DNA of 64,000 bases from JACRCT01 sp036504155 (GTDB lineage Bacteria; Myxococcota; Myxococcia; Myxococcales; UBA5297). The notes below the pieces were generated by a model that saw only the letters and a list, made by a program, of their open reading frames with translations, made no database searches and was not told the origin of the DNA. Of the stretch, positions 9,510 to 17,261 are shown in pieces (position 1 is the stretch's first letter; each line of letters begins with the position of its first letter). The position numbers and the translations under genes were made by a program. Location: positions 1 to 64,000 of the forward strand of contig DASXVQ010000151.1 of assembly GCA_036504155.1 (NCBI GenBank), read 5' to 3'.

Positions 9510-10268
9510 TCACTCCTGCAGCAGGAAGTCGAGCGCCAGCGGGAAGCGGTGGTGCCAGTCGCGCTCGCGGTGCTCGCCCATCGGGTCGACGCGGACCATG
9601 ACCCGGTAGTGGTCGAGCCCGCGGCGGACGATGGCCTCGGCCGCCTCGCGGACGGCGCGGACCGCGCGCACGCCGCCCTCCTTGCTGCCCATGTCCAGGT
9701 ACAGGCGGGAGTCGCGGAAGGGGGTGCTCTTGGAGATGACCTCGAGCAGCGCGCGGCGGTTGAGCCACAGCGAGGGCGACATCACCAGGGCGCGGCCGAA
9801 GATGCCCGGGAACTTCAGGAAGGCGTAGAGCGAGAGCAGGCCGCCCATCGAGCTGCCGCAGATGATGGACCCGGGCCGGCCGACGGTCTCGAAGCGGCCC
9901 TCGATCAGCGGCATGACGCGGTGGAGCAGCAGCTCGAGCATGTCGTCGGCGCGGCCGTTGCCGTGCTCGAGGTGGGGCCAGGGGGAGTAGTCGCCGATGC
10001 GCTCGGCCCGCCCGTGGTCGATGGCGACGAGCAGCGGGGTGGGCTTGCCCTGGGCGGCGCGCTCCGAGAGCAGGCGGTGCAGGTGCCAGCCGCCCGAGTG
10101 GCTGCCCTCGTCGTCGAAGAGGTTCTGGCCGTCCCAGCAGTAGATGACCGAGTAGGGCGGGTCGACGTTGGGGACGAAGGCGCGCACGCGCCGGCGGCCG
10201 CGGATGCCGGCGACCGAGCGCCGGCCGAGCTCGAGGAAGACACCGTTCAGGCTGGGCTCTCCGGCCAA
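9510..10268 (-). CDS. Putative esterase of the alpha/beta-hydrolase (Fes/EstD-like) family
   Basis: A cytoplasmic serine hydrolase of about 252 residues. Visible motifs are YCWDGQNLFDD near the N-terminus, the nucleophile elbow ICGSSMGGLLSLYAF and a C-terminal EHRERDWHHRFP with a candidate catalytic His. These match the putative-esterase family that includes enterochelin esterases. The frame is open to 10403, but TTG at 10268 is chosen because gggagag lies seven bases upstream and the extra N-terminus is Arg-rich and unlike the family. A siderophore role is not supported by context, because no siderophore genes are nearby. The substrate is unknown. Confidence 0.8.
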   Translation of the reverse strand: MAGEPSLNGVFLELGRRSVAGIRGRRRVRAFVPNVDPPYSVIYCWDGQNLFDDEGSHSGGWHLHRLLSERAAQGKPTPLLVAIDHGRAERIGDYSPWPHLEHGNGRADDMLELLLHRVMPLIEGRFETVGRPGSIICGSSMGGLLSLYAFLKFPGIFGRALVMSPSLWLNRRALLEVISKSTPFRDSRLYLDMGSKEGGVRAVRAVREAAEAIVRRGLDHYRVMVRVDPMGEHRERDWHHRFPLALDFLLQE

Positions 10269-10458
10269 GGCTCGACTCTCCCTATCGCCCCCAAGAAACG
10301 CTTCGTCTGCCCGCCCCGCCCCCGCCCGCGGGCGACACGACCTACCACGATTCGACCGACGGCCCTGAACCCTCTCTTGGGGCGAGCGGGGGCGGGCGGC
10401 CAATCCGTCGTCGGGCGTGCCTGCTTCACGGGCCGGGGCTCGCCTTCATTCACTCGCT

Positions 10459-12543
10459 TCAGGAGCGGTGGGCCGCCGCGCCTGCCACCGAGCGAATCCG
10501 CGAGTCGAGGACCTCCAGGTCCACCGGCTTGACGAAGTGGCTGTCGAACCCCGCCTCGCGGGCCCGGGTCACGTCGGACGCCTGCCCGTAGGCGGTGATG
10601 GCGAAGGCCGGGACCCCGCGCAGCTGCGGCAGCTTGCGCGCCCGCCGCAGCAGCTCGTAGCCGTCGATGCCCGGCAGCCCGATGTCCGCCAGGAGCACGT
10701 CGGGCGGCGCCTTCCTCTGAAGGGCCTCGAGCGCCTCCTCGCCCGAATCGCAGCTGGAGACCCGGTAGCCCATCAGGTCCAGCGATTCGCAGAGCATCGC
10801 GCGGGCGTCGGGGTTGTCCTCGACCACCATCACGCCGATCCCCGCGGCCGAGCCCGGGGCGGGGCGCGGGGCGGCGGCGCGGTCCGGCTCGGGGATGCGC
10901 GGGAGGTCGACCGTGAAGCGGCTCCCCTTGCCCGCCCCCCCGCTCCGGGCGCGGACGCTGCCTCCGTGCAGCTCGGCCAGGTTCCGGGTGATGGCCAGGC
11001 CGATCCCCAGCCCGGGGCGGCGCAGGCCGACCACCGGGCCGCGCTCGAACATCTCGAACAGGTGCGCGAGCGCCGAGGGCTCCAGGCCGATCCCCGTGTC
11101 CTCGACCTCGATGCGCGCGGTGTCGCCCTCGCCCAGGACGCGCACGGTGACGGTGCCGGCGGGCGTGAACTTGAAGGCGTTGGAGAGGAGGTTCGCCAGG
11201 ATCTGCTCGAGCCGCAGGGCGTCGCCAAAGACCCAGACCGCGCCTCCGAGCTCGGCGCGCAGGGCCAGGCCGGCGCGCTGCGCCTCCGGGCGCGCCGCCT
11301 CCACTGCGTCGCCCACCAGGCGGGCGAGGTCGAGCGGGGTGCGCTGGAGCTGCAGCGCCCCGCGGGTGATGCGCGAGATGTCCAGCAGGTCGTCGACCAG
11401 CCGGGCCTGCTGCCGGACGTTGCGCTCGATGGTGTCCAGCAGGCGGTGCTCCTCGGGGAAGCGCCGCCGCAGCAGCTGGACCGCGGCGGCGATGGGGGCG
11501 AGCGGGTTGCGCAGCTCGTGCGACAGCACGGCCAGGAAATCGTCCTTGGTGCGGTTGGCCGCCTGCGCGTCCATCCGGGCCGCGCGCTCCCGCTCGAGCA
11601 GGATCGCGCGCTCCTCTTCGGCGAGCTGCCGCTCGGTCACGTCGAGGGCCAGGCCGAGCGTGCCCAGCACCTGGCGCACGCGGGTGATGGGCGCGGCCAC
11701 GAGCCGCAGGTGGCGGCCCCGCTCGTCCCGCGCCCCCGCTTCGGACGGCTCGCCCTCCAGGGCCAGCGCGTGGCCGCGGCTCCAGGCCCGGGCCAGCTCC
11801 GGCGCCCCGAGCACCTCGTCCGCCGCCTGGCCGTGGCGGTCGCCCCGCTGCTCCACCGAGCGCAGGTTCTGCAGCACCAGGCGGCCTCGCCGGTCGCACA
11901 TCCACAGCTCGAAGGGCAGGCTGTCGATGGCGGCCCGGAGCCTCGCCTCGGTCTCCACCCGCGCGCTCTCGGCCAGCGCGCGCTCCACCTCCTGGCCCGT
12001 CCGGGAGGCGAAGAAGAGCAGGACCGACTCCGCCAGGTCCGGGTCGGGGATGGGCTTGCGGAACATCGCGACCAGGATGCCCAGGCACTGCCGGCGCGAG
12101 CCGTACAGCGGCACGCCGACGTAGCCCTCGACCTTCATCTGGGACAGGAGCCTGTCGTCGGGGAAGAGGCGGGCGACCCCGGCGCGGTAGGAGCAGACCT
12201 CCTTGGCCAGCACGCCCTCGCACGGCGTGCCGGCGAGGTCGTAGGCGAAGCTGCGCGAAGGCGCCCCATCGGCGAAGGAGGCCAGCGTGCCGATGGCCCT
12301 CTCTCCCGGCAGGACGCGTCCGACGAAGCAGTAGTCGGCGGCCAGGGCCCGGCCCACCTGCGCGGCGAGGGCGCGGAAGTACTCCTCTCCGCGCAGGACC
12401 GAGGTCGCGTCGGAGACCTCGCGCACGGTGCGCACGAAGCGGTGGTGGGCGCGGTCCGCCTCCTGCGCCCGCTCGAGCGCAGCCTCCAGCCACGCCACGC
12501 GCTCGCGCAGGCTCTCCGGGCCGGTGCCTGCGGAAAGCTCCAT
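10459..12543 (-). CDS. Hybrid sensor histidine kinase (GAF-PAS-HisKA-HATPase-REC)
   Basis: A 694-residue hybrid kinase with no membrane segment. An N-terminal coiled coil leads to a GAF domain (about 35-195, with GYVGVPLYGSRRQ), a PAS domain (about 205-325), a HisKA H-box (LSHELRNPL, His about 342), an HATPase domain (NLLSNAFKF and GLGIGLAI) and a C-terminal receiver. In the receiver the acidic pocket VVEDN is near 575, the phosphoacceptor Asp (LLADIG) near 620 and the Lys (VKPVD) near 672. All phosphorelay residues appear intact. ATG 12543 is chosen over an upstream extension that runs into the duplicated VOC fragment. An output partner is not encoded next to it. Confidence 0.88.
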   Translation of the reverse strand: MELSAGTGPESLRERVAWLEAALERAQEADRAHHRFVRTVREVSDATSVLRGEEYFRALAAQVGRALAADYCFVGRVLPGERAIGTLASFADGAPSRSFAYDLAGTPCEGVLAKEVCSYRAGVARLFPDDRLLSQMKVEGYVGVPLYGSRRQCLGILVAMFRKPIPDPDLAESVLLFFASRTGQEVERALAESARVETEARLRAAIDSLPFELWMCDRRGRLVLQNLRSVEQRGDRHGQAADEVLGAPELARAWSRGHALALEGEPSEAGARDERGRHLRLVAAPITRVRQVLGTLGLALDVTERQLAEEERAILLERERAARMDAQAANRTKDDFLAVLSHELRNPLAPIAAAVQLLRRRFPEEHRLLDTIERNVRQQARLVDDLLDISRITRGALQLQRTPLDLARLVGDAVEAARPEAQRAGLALRAELGGAVWVFGDALRLEQILANLLSNAFKFTPAGTVTVRVLGEGDTARIEVEDTGIGLEPSALAHLFEMFERGPVVGLRRPGLGIGLAITRNLAELHGGSVRARSGGAGKGSRFTVDLPRIPEPDRAAAPRPAPGSAAGIGVMVVEDNPDARAMLCESLDLMGYRVSSCDSGEEALEALQRKAPPDVLLADIGLPGIDGYELLRRARKLPQLRGVPAFAITAYGQASDVTRAREAGFDSHFVKPVDLEVLDSRIRSVAGAAAHRS

Positions 12544-12594
12544 GTTTCCCCCAGGCGTGGAACTTGAGGGTCCCCGACGTCGGGCGCAGCGGGA

Positions 12595-12796
12595 GCCCGC
12601 CCCGACGCAGGCAGCCCCAGGGGGTGAGCGCCCGGCGGGAGGGAGAGGGAACCCGCCCGGGCCCGCCGCTACGGCTGGTACAGCTCCATCCACAGATCGA
12701 AGGTGAGCTCCGGGGGGAGCAGGATGCTGCGCCCGTAGAGCCCGGCGTGCTCGCCGAAGGTCCGTCCGGTCTTGGGCTGGAGGTGGCCCACGGCCT
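12595..12796. repeat. Direct repeat, left copy (VOC gene 3' end plus flank)
   Basis: About 200 bp that match 17059-17261 in the same orientation with few differences and one small indel. The match covers roughly 75 bp downstream of the VOC gene stop and the last ~128 bp of that gene. It begins abruptly at gcccgccccgacgcagg and ends at ccacggcct. Together with the right copy it flanks about 4.26 kb of DNA. Confidence 0.85.
12669..12796 (-). pseudogene. 3' fragment of VOC-family gene (duplicated tail)
   Basis: It encodes only the last ~42 residues of the VOC lipoprotein at 17134-18255, including LYGRSILLPPELTFDLWMEL and the same TAG stop. There is one visible substitution pair (EHAG here, EYSG in the intact gene). 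The frame runs upstream into unrelated sequence with no signal peptide or VOC core, so this is a remnant and not a gene. It marks one edge of the segment that ends at 17261. Confidence 0.8.
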
Positions 12797-13275
12797 GGCG
12801 TCCGGCGTGGTCGCTCCGCCGTGGCCCAGATCCGACAAGCTGCAGGAGTCGGAGCTGCAGCGCCTGCAGGAGATGCTCCGGCAGAGGTAGGCGCGAGGGC
12901 AGGTCTGAGGCCTCAACCTCTGAGGCCTCAGAACTCGAGGCCTCAGACGCGGCCCCGCGGCAACGGTCGGGCATCCCCTCCGAACAACTGGAGAGAGGTA
13001 AGACAAAGCACCACCGAGCACAGGCGTCGCACCGTCAGCGCGACCCCCATGGGTCAACGGTTTCCATAGCGGGGGCCGACACGGGTCCAAACGCGTGAAA
13101 GCTCCCGCGGGGTCCTTGGACGGCAGCACGCGCAGCCACAACCGCGGGGGAGCGTGCAAGTCCATGAACAATTCTCGAGAGCCCGCCCGGATGAGACAGG
13201 ACGCCAGTGACCCACGGCGGCTGGCATTTTGGATGAGCACGCTATGACGACGAAGACGAGTCGCGGGAGGGTGCA
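12797..13275. other. Non-coding stretch before the hydrolase gene
   Basis: I find no convincing gene here. A short plus-strand frame around 12832-12890 reads a Leu/Gln-rich heptad-like string (LQESELQRLQEML) and then stops; it may be a scrap of a coiled coil. Around 12905-12948 the palindromic decamer tgaggcctca appears twice, with a third near-copy. The GC content from about 12990 onward looks lower than in neighbouring genes, in keeping with the following hydrolase. Confidence 0.5.
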
Positions 13276-14007
13276 GTGGACAAGAATCGAACGTTCGTCT
13301 TGGTGCACGGCGCCTGGCACGGGGGCTGGTGTTGGCGTCGCGTCGCCGAAGCCCTCCGGGCGCGTGCCCGGAGAGTATTCACCCCGAGCCTCACCGGATT
13401 GGGCGATCGGGCACATCTATTCTCGAAAGACATTTCCCTGCAGACGCACGTCCAGGACATCCTTTCCCTCGTCGAGGCCGAAGAATTGGGCGACTTCGTC
13501 CTGGTCGGCCACAGTTACGGAGGGTTTGTCATCTCCGGCGTCGCGGACGCGCTCCGGGAGCGCGTGTCTCATTACGTCTACCTCGATGGCAGCGTGCCGC
13601 CCGACATGTCGCCGGGTGCATGCTTCAGCTGGGCCGGATTCAATCCTCCCGAGGCGCGCGAGGCGCGGTTGAAACTGGTGCGAGAACAAGGCGGCAATGT
13701 GGAGCTTCCTGCCCCGCCGCCCAGCGCCTTCGCCGTCACCGAGCCTGCGGACGTGGCGTGGCTCGCGCGCCGCCTGCGACCCATGCCCATCGGGACGTAT
13801 CTAGGGACTTTCACGTTCAAGCGCGGCGGAACCGATGGATTGAGGCGGACGTACATTGCTTCCACAAATCCGCCCTATTCCTTGCTCGCCTCGGCGCGCG
13901 ACCAGGTGACGGCGGACAAGAGCTGGGAGTTCAAGACGATGGACGCCGGCCACGACTCGATGGTGACCGCGCCAGAGTCATTGGCATCCACCCTGACGCT
14001 CCTCTGA
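13276..14007 (+). CDS. Alpha/beta hydrolase, hydroxynitrile-lyase/EstC-like
   Basis: A 243-residue cytoplasmic serine hydrolase. It begins FVLVHGAWHGGWCW, the oxyanion-hole region typical of the plant SABP2/hydroxynitrile-lyase-like group. The nucleophile elbow is LVGHSYGGFV and the catalytic His lies in DAGHDSMVTAPE near the end. This makes an esterase or related lyase for small substrates likely. The GTG start has gggaggg a few bases upstream. Codon choice is visibly less GC-biased than in neighbours (for example cat, att, tta and gaa codons), and the gene sits in the segment bounded by direct repeats, so horizontal origin is plausible. The exact substrate is unknown. Confidence 0.85.
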   Translation: MDKNRTFVLVHGAWHGGWCWRRVAEALRARARRVFTPSLTGLGDRAHLFSKDISLQTHVQDILSLVEAEELGDFVLVGHSYGGFVISGVADALRERVSHYVYLDGSVPPDMSPGACFSWAGFNPPEAREARLKLVREQGGNVELPAPPPSAFAVTEPADVAWLARRLRPMPIGTYLGTFTFKRGGTDGLRRTYIASTNPPYSLLASARDQVTADKSWEFKTMDAGHDSMVTAPESLASTLTLL

Positions 14008-14030
14008 GCGACGGCGCCGCGCGCGCCGTG

Positions 14031-14770
14031 CCCAGGGAGCTCCGTGCGCCTGCCGCCTTCACCGTGGACGCCCGGATCGCGCTCGAAGCGTTCGTCGCGC
14101 TCTTGGATGGGCACCCGCAGAAGATGGCCGACGCCCTGCAGGTGCTCGCGACCTCGGACCAGGTGCGCTCTGCAGGGTGGTGACCGATCGAGCGCCCGCT
14201 CGGCGAGCTCGCCACGGCGGGGAGCCGGCCCTGGTGAGGTAGCCTCGTGTCGCGAGGGGCGCAGCCAAGGGCTGGCGAAGGTGGTTCGGCGTTGCTTGGC
14301 GCGCGCACTCGCGGGATGTGCGGCGCTGCCGCTGACGAAGGAGGTCGCGGCCGACGTCGTGCGTGCAGCCAAGGTGGGCGGCGACAAGCCGCTGCTCTAC
14401 ATGTTCCAGGTCGGCGACGTGACGGCCCATGCGTTCCGGACGGGCGCGCCGGCGGACGCTCCGGTCGCGCTCGCGGATCTGACCCGGGAGGCGCCGCGGA
14501 ACCGGGCGCTCGTGGACGTGCTCGCCACCGAGGTGCTCCCGGACAAGGTCTCACCCCGACCTCCCGGACAGCCAGAAGCGGGTGCTGCCCGAGGGCAAGG
14601 TCACCTATCGCTGGAAGTGGGAGCCCACCGAGATGGGCCGGCTCTTCATGAGGCACGGTTGGCCGATGGGACCGGCGTGGGCGAAGGAGCGCGAGCGACG
14701 GGCCCATGAGACCCTTGCCGTCGACGTGCTCGTCGAGGACCTGATGTGGGTTGGTGCATGTCCGGGCTGA
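14031..14770 (+). pseudogene. Decayed coding remnants of unknown family
   Basis: Three short stretches look like coding sequence but lie in different frames. At 14031-14183 there is VDARIALEAFVALLDGHPQK up to a stop. At about 14320-14560 there is VVRAAKVGGDKPLLYMFQVG in the second frame. At about 14560-14770 there is RWKWEPTEMGRLFMRHGWPM in the third, ending in TGA. The last two could be one gene split by a frameshift near 14555. I recognise no family. No start with a ribosome site covers all three. A broken gene or genes is the simplest reading. Confidence 0.45.
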
Positions 14771-14870
14771 TCGGCGGGTGCATGTGGCGAAGAGTCCGCC
14801 AAGGGCGGCGGAGGCGGCCTCTACTTCCGCTAGGCCCTCCGGCAAAGGTGGCCCGAGGGCCGCGCCACGC

Positions 14871-15018
14871 CTACTGGCACCCGTCGCCACGCTTCTGCTC
14901 GACCCGGACGAAAGGCGCGGGCGACCCTCTCGCCGACGGCACCGCCGCGCTGGAGTTGGAGCCGCTGAAGTTCCTGCGCAGGCTGGCGTCCCTGGCGCCT
15001 CCGCTTCGCGCAGCCTGA
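14871..15018 (+). mobile_element. IS91-like transposase C-terminal scrap
   Basis: The plus-strand frame ending at 15018 reads ADGTAALELEPLKFLRRLAS followed by LAPPLRAA and a stop. This resembles the conserved C-terminal part of IS91/IS801-type transposases, in which a DGT..L...PLEL..RLA.L.PPPR block precedes RYHGVF. The upstream catalytic part is missing. The assignment rests on pattern memory only. The 28-bp palindrome at 15071-15098 follows closely, and the opposed fragment at 15118-15260 has a matching family signature. Confidence 0.4.
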
Positions 15019-15070
15019 GCAGCGAGACCGCGAGCGGAACGAGCAGTAGCCCGCCGCGCCCGGTCCTCCC

Positions 15071-15098
15071 GAGAAGTTTCTATCGATAGGAACTTCTC
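15071..15098. repeat. 28-bp near-perfect palindrome between transposase scraps
   Basis: Arms gagaagtttctatc and gataggaacttctc pair with one mismatch and essentially no loop, centred on atcgat. The site is much more AT-rich than its surroundings. It sits between two opposed IS91-like fragments, close to the 3' end of each. IS91-type elements carry palindromes near their ends, so this could be a leftover replication end. The arms also resemble FRT half-sites by chance. Confidence 0.55.
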
Positions 15099-15117
15099 CA
15101 AGTACCTGACTTTCGGC

Positions 15118-15260
15118 GGCGTCAGATCCCCTTCACCATCGCCTGCAGCTCGTCCCGCGTCGGCCTGCGCAGCTCCCGGCCCCCTGCCTTCCTCGTCCTC
15201 CCGGAACACTTCTTCCGGCACCAGCAGGTGGAGGTGGACGTTCAGGTCGAACCGAGTCTC
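15118..15260 (-). mobile_element. IS91-like transposase fragment with HUH-type motif, frameshifted
   Basis: Read on the minus strand, 15260 downward gives ETRFDLNVHLHLLVPEEVF, which fits the HxH-containing region (FN.H.H.LV.DGVF) of Y2-type IS91 transposases. About 30 codons later the reading shifts frame and gives RELRRPTRDELQAMVKGI and a stop at 15118-15120, again as expected for this family. Only a small internal part survives and no tyrosines or full catalytic core are present, so it is a dead remnant. It faces the plus-strand C-terminal scrap across the palindrome. Confidence 0.45.
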
Positions 15261-15312
15261 CAGGTCACGCAGACGGAGCCGACCAGCGGCGCGGCGCTAC
15301 CCCTCCGAGGAA

Positions 15313-15495
15313 ATGGGAGCCTCGTGGATCGGGCGGCTGCAGAAGGCCGTCGCGAAGCGCCTGGGCAAGAAGGGCTGCCCCCACCTGCTGGCCTGCGACT
15401 CGTGGGTCACGGTCTACCTGCCCCGGAGGATGGAGCCCGTCACGCTGGAGGCGGCCGGGGGCGAGGCGGGCGCGGCGGTGCCCTCACGCCCATGA
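15313..15495 (+). CDS. Short hypothetical ORF or gene fragment
   Basis: A 60-residue frame whose third codon positions are almost all G or C, which suggests it is or was coding. It contains LQKAVAKRLGKKGCPHLLAC. I recognise no family and see no signal peptide or clear ribosome site. It lies just beyond the transposase remnant and is probably a truncated gene. Downstream, 15496-15866 holds no gene that I can support, and the rubrerythrin promoter must lie there. Confidence 0.3.
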   Translation: MGASWIGRLQKAVAKRLGKKGCPHLLACDSWVTVYLPRRMEPVTLEAAGGEAGAAVPSRP

Positions 15496-15866
15496 CCGAG
15501 CCGGGCTGGGCTTCCTCATCCGGCACAACTTCTTCGCGGTGCCCCCCTTGGCCAGGCGACCGAGCGCCGCGAGTCTCGAAGCAACTGCGGTCTGCCGGTC
15601 AACCGGAAGGTTTGCAGCGTGCCTGGCTGCCGCCCGAAAGCGACGGGCGCGCACCCGAGGTGCCCTCCCGCCCGCTTCACGTCTGCCGCCGATCCTCTCG
15701 TCCAGGTGAGGCGAAACGCGCCTGCCGGTCCCGCATCCAAGCAGTGCAGAGAGACCTGGGACCCCCCGCCCGCTCGCCGCCACCGCCGGCCGCCCCGTGC
15801 GCCCGGACGGTGAAGGGGCGCCCATCGCGGGCTCTCGGCAGACCAACCCCATCCGGAGGAAAACTC

Positions 15867-16472
15867 ATGCGTCGCACCGTCGTCTCCCTCGCCGTGGCCG
15901 CACTCGCCGTCGCCGCCGCTCCCGCCGCCTTCGCGGCCAGCACCCTCGAGAACCTGCAGGCCGCCTACGACGGCGAGTCCAACGCGCGCGCCAAGTACCT
16001 CGCCTTCGCCAAGAAGGCCGACGAGGAGGGCTACGCCCGCGTCGCCGTGCTGTTCCGCGCCGCGGCGCGCGCCGAGGAGATCCACGCCAACAACCACGCG
16101 GCGGTCATCGCCAAGCTCGACTCCAAACCCAAGGCCGACCTCAAGGCCGCCGAGGTGAAGTCGACGGCCGAGAACCTCAAGGCCGCCATCGCCGGCGAGT
16201 CCTACGAGCGCGACACGATGTACCCGGAGTTCCTCGCCCAGGCGAAGAAGGACGGCAACGCTGCGGCCGTGCGCACCTTCAACCTCGCCAAGACCGCCGA
16301 GGCCGAGCACGCCAAGCTCTACGCCAGCGCCGCGGACGCCCTCCAGACCTGGAAGGCCGCCGGCGGCCCGATCTATGTCTGCCCGGTCTGCGGCTACACC
16401 ACCACCGCCCTCCCCGCGGAGAAGTGCCCGGCCTCGTTCACGGCCAAGGAGCGCTTCGAGGCCGTGCGCTAG
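15867..16472 (+). CDS. Exported rubrerythrin-like protein
   Basis: A 201-residue diiron protein of the rubrerythrin family, whose members reduce peroxides. It has an N-terminal signal peptide ending AAPAAFA (about residue 23), so the mature protein should be periplasmic. The four-helix core carries the expected iron ligands (GESNARAKY, AEEIHANNH, GESYERDTMYPEF, AEAEHAKLY). The C-terminus has a rubredoxin-like CPVCGYTTTALPAEKCP, with three Cys rather than the usual four; Cys or an alternative ligand for the fourth site is not evident. cggagga precedes the ATG by six bases. A DUF2231 membrane-protein gene starts 22 bp after the stop, probably co-transcribed. Confidence 0.9.
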   Translation: MRRTVVSLAVAALAVAAAPAAFAASTLENLQAAYDGESNARAKYLAFAKKADEEGYARVAVLFRAAARAEEIHANNHAAVIAKLDSKPKADLKAAEVKSTAENLKAAIAGESYERDTMYPEFLAQAKKDGNAAAVRTFNLAKTAEAEHAKLYASAADALQTWKAAGGPIYVCPVCGYTTTALPAEKCPASFTAKERFEAVR

Positions 16473-16493
16473 AAGCAGGCCCGAGGAGACGCC

Positions 16494-16988
16494 ATGGTTC
16501 CCGCGCTCCCGTCGCTCGACGGCCTGCACCCGCTGGTCGTCCACTTCCCCATCGCCCTGCTCCTGGTGGTTCCTCTGCTGGTGCTGGTCGCCGCGCTCAG
16601 GCGCGGCGACGCCACCTGGCTCGCCGCCGCCCTGCTCCTGCTCGGGCTCGGGACGCTCGGCGCCTGGCTCTCGGTGGAGAGCGGCGAGGCCGCCGGCCAG
16701 ATGGCGGAGCGCACCCCGGCGGTCGACGCGCTGCTCGAGAAGCACGAGAGCCTGGCGCGCGCGACCGCCGCCTCCTTCACCGCCCTCTTCGCCGCCCTCG
16801 CGGCGCTGCTCGCCGCGCCGAAGCTCCTGCGCAGGCAGCTCTCCACCCTCTGGCGCGTCGCGCCGCTGGTCGTCTACCTCCTCGCGCACGCGGGCGCGAC
16901 CACGCTGCTCGTGCAGGCGGCACACCAAGGCGGCCGGCTCGTCCACGAGCAAGGCGTCCACGCGCTGATGCCCGCCGACGGCCCGTGA
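16494..16988 (+). CDS. DUF2231-type inner-membrane protein
   Basis: A 164-residue membrane protein that opens LHPLVVHFPIALLLVVPL, the hallmark of the DUF2231 family, with four predicted helices. Conserved His residues (HPLVVHFP and later YLLAHAG) are typical, and the family is often linked to redox or haem-like functions, though the role is not established. A gaggag ribosome site precedes the ATG. It follows the exported rubrerythrin closely, suggesting a two-gene oxidative-stress or metal-related unit. Confidence 0.8.
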   Translation: MVPALPSLDGLHPLVVHFPIALLLVVPLLVLVAALRRGDATWLAAALLLLGLGTLGAWLSVESGEAAGQMAERTPAVDALLEKHESLARATAASFTALFAALAALLAAPKLLRRQLSTLWRVAPLVVYLLAHAGATTLLVQAAHQGGRLVHEQGVHALMPADGP

Positions 16989-17058
16989 CGCCCCGGCCGG
17001 CAGGTCGCTCTCGGCGGCGGGCCCGCGCCTTACGTCCTTCCTGCGCTGCCCGCGCCTC

Positions 17059-17261
17059 GCCCGCCCCGACGCAGGCAGCCCCAGGCGGTGAGCGCTTGGC
17101 GGGAGGGAGAGGGAGCCCGGCCCGGGCCCGCCGCTACGGCTGGTACAGCTCCATCCACAGATCGAAGGTGAGCTCCGGGGGGAGCAGGATGCTGCGCCCG
17201 TAGAGCCCGGAGTACTCGCCGAAGGTCCGTCCGGTCTTGGGCTGGAGGTGGCCCACGGCCT
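17059..17261. repeat. Direct repeat, right copy (within intact VOC gene 3' end)
   Basis: Partner of 12595-12796. It comprises the final ~128 bp of the VOC coding region and ~75 bp downstream. The intact gene here shows the duplication ran from this locus. The interval between the copies (12797-17058) contains the hydrolase, the remnants and the rubrerythrin pair. Confidence 0.85.

Noticed and set aside
9510..10403. Longer start for the esterase gene
   Set aside because: The extra 45 residues are Arg-rich and the TTG at 10268 has a well-placed ribosome site.
13216..13244. Sigma-54 promoter before the hydrolase gene
   Set aside because: The tggcattttggatgagca string lacks the required spacing of the -24 GG and -12 GC elements.
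15071..15098. FRT-like recombination site
   Set aside because: The arms resemble FRT half-sites, but the 8-bp core spacer is missing and no FLP-like recombinase would be expected in a bacterium.
14871..15221. Minus-strand 116-codon frame as one intact gene
   Set aside because: Only the first part, with the HLH motif, is family-like. The rest is out of frame and opposed to another remnant, so no single intact gene is present.
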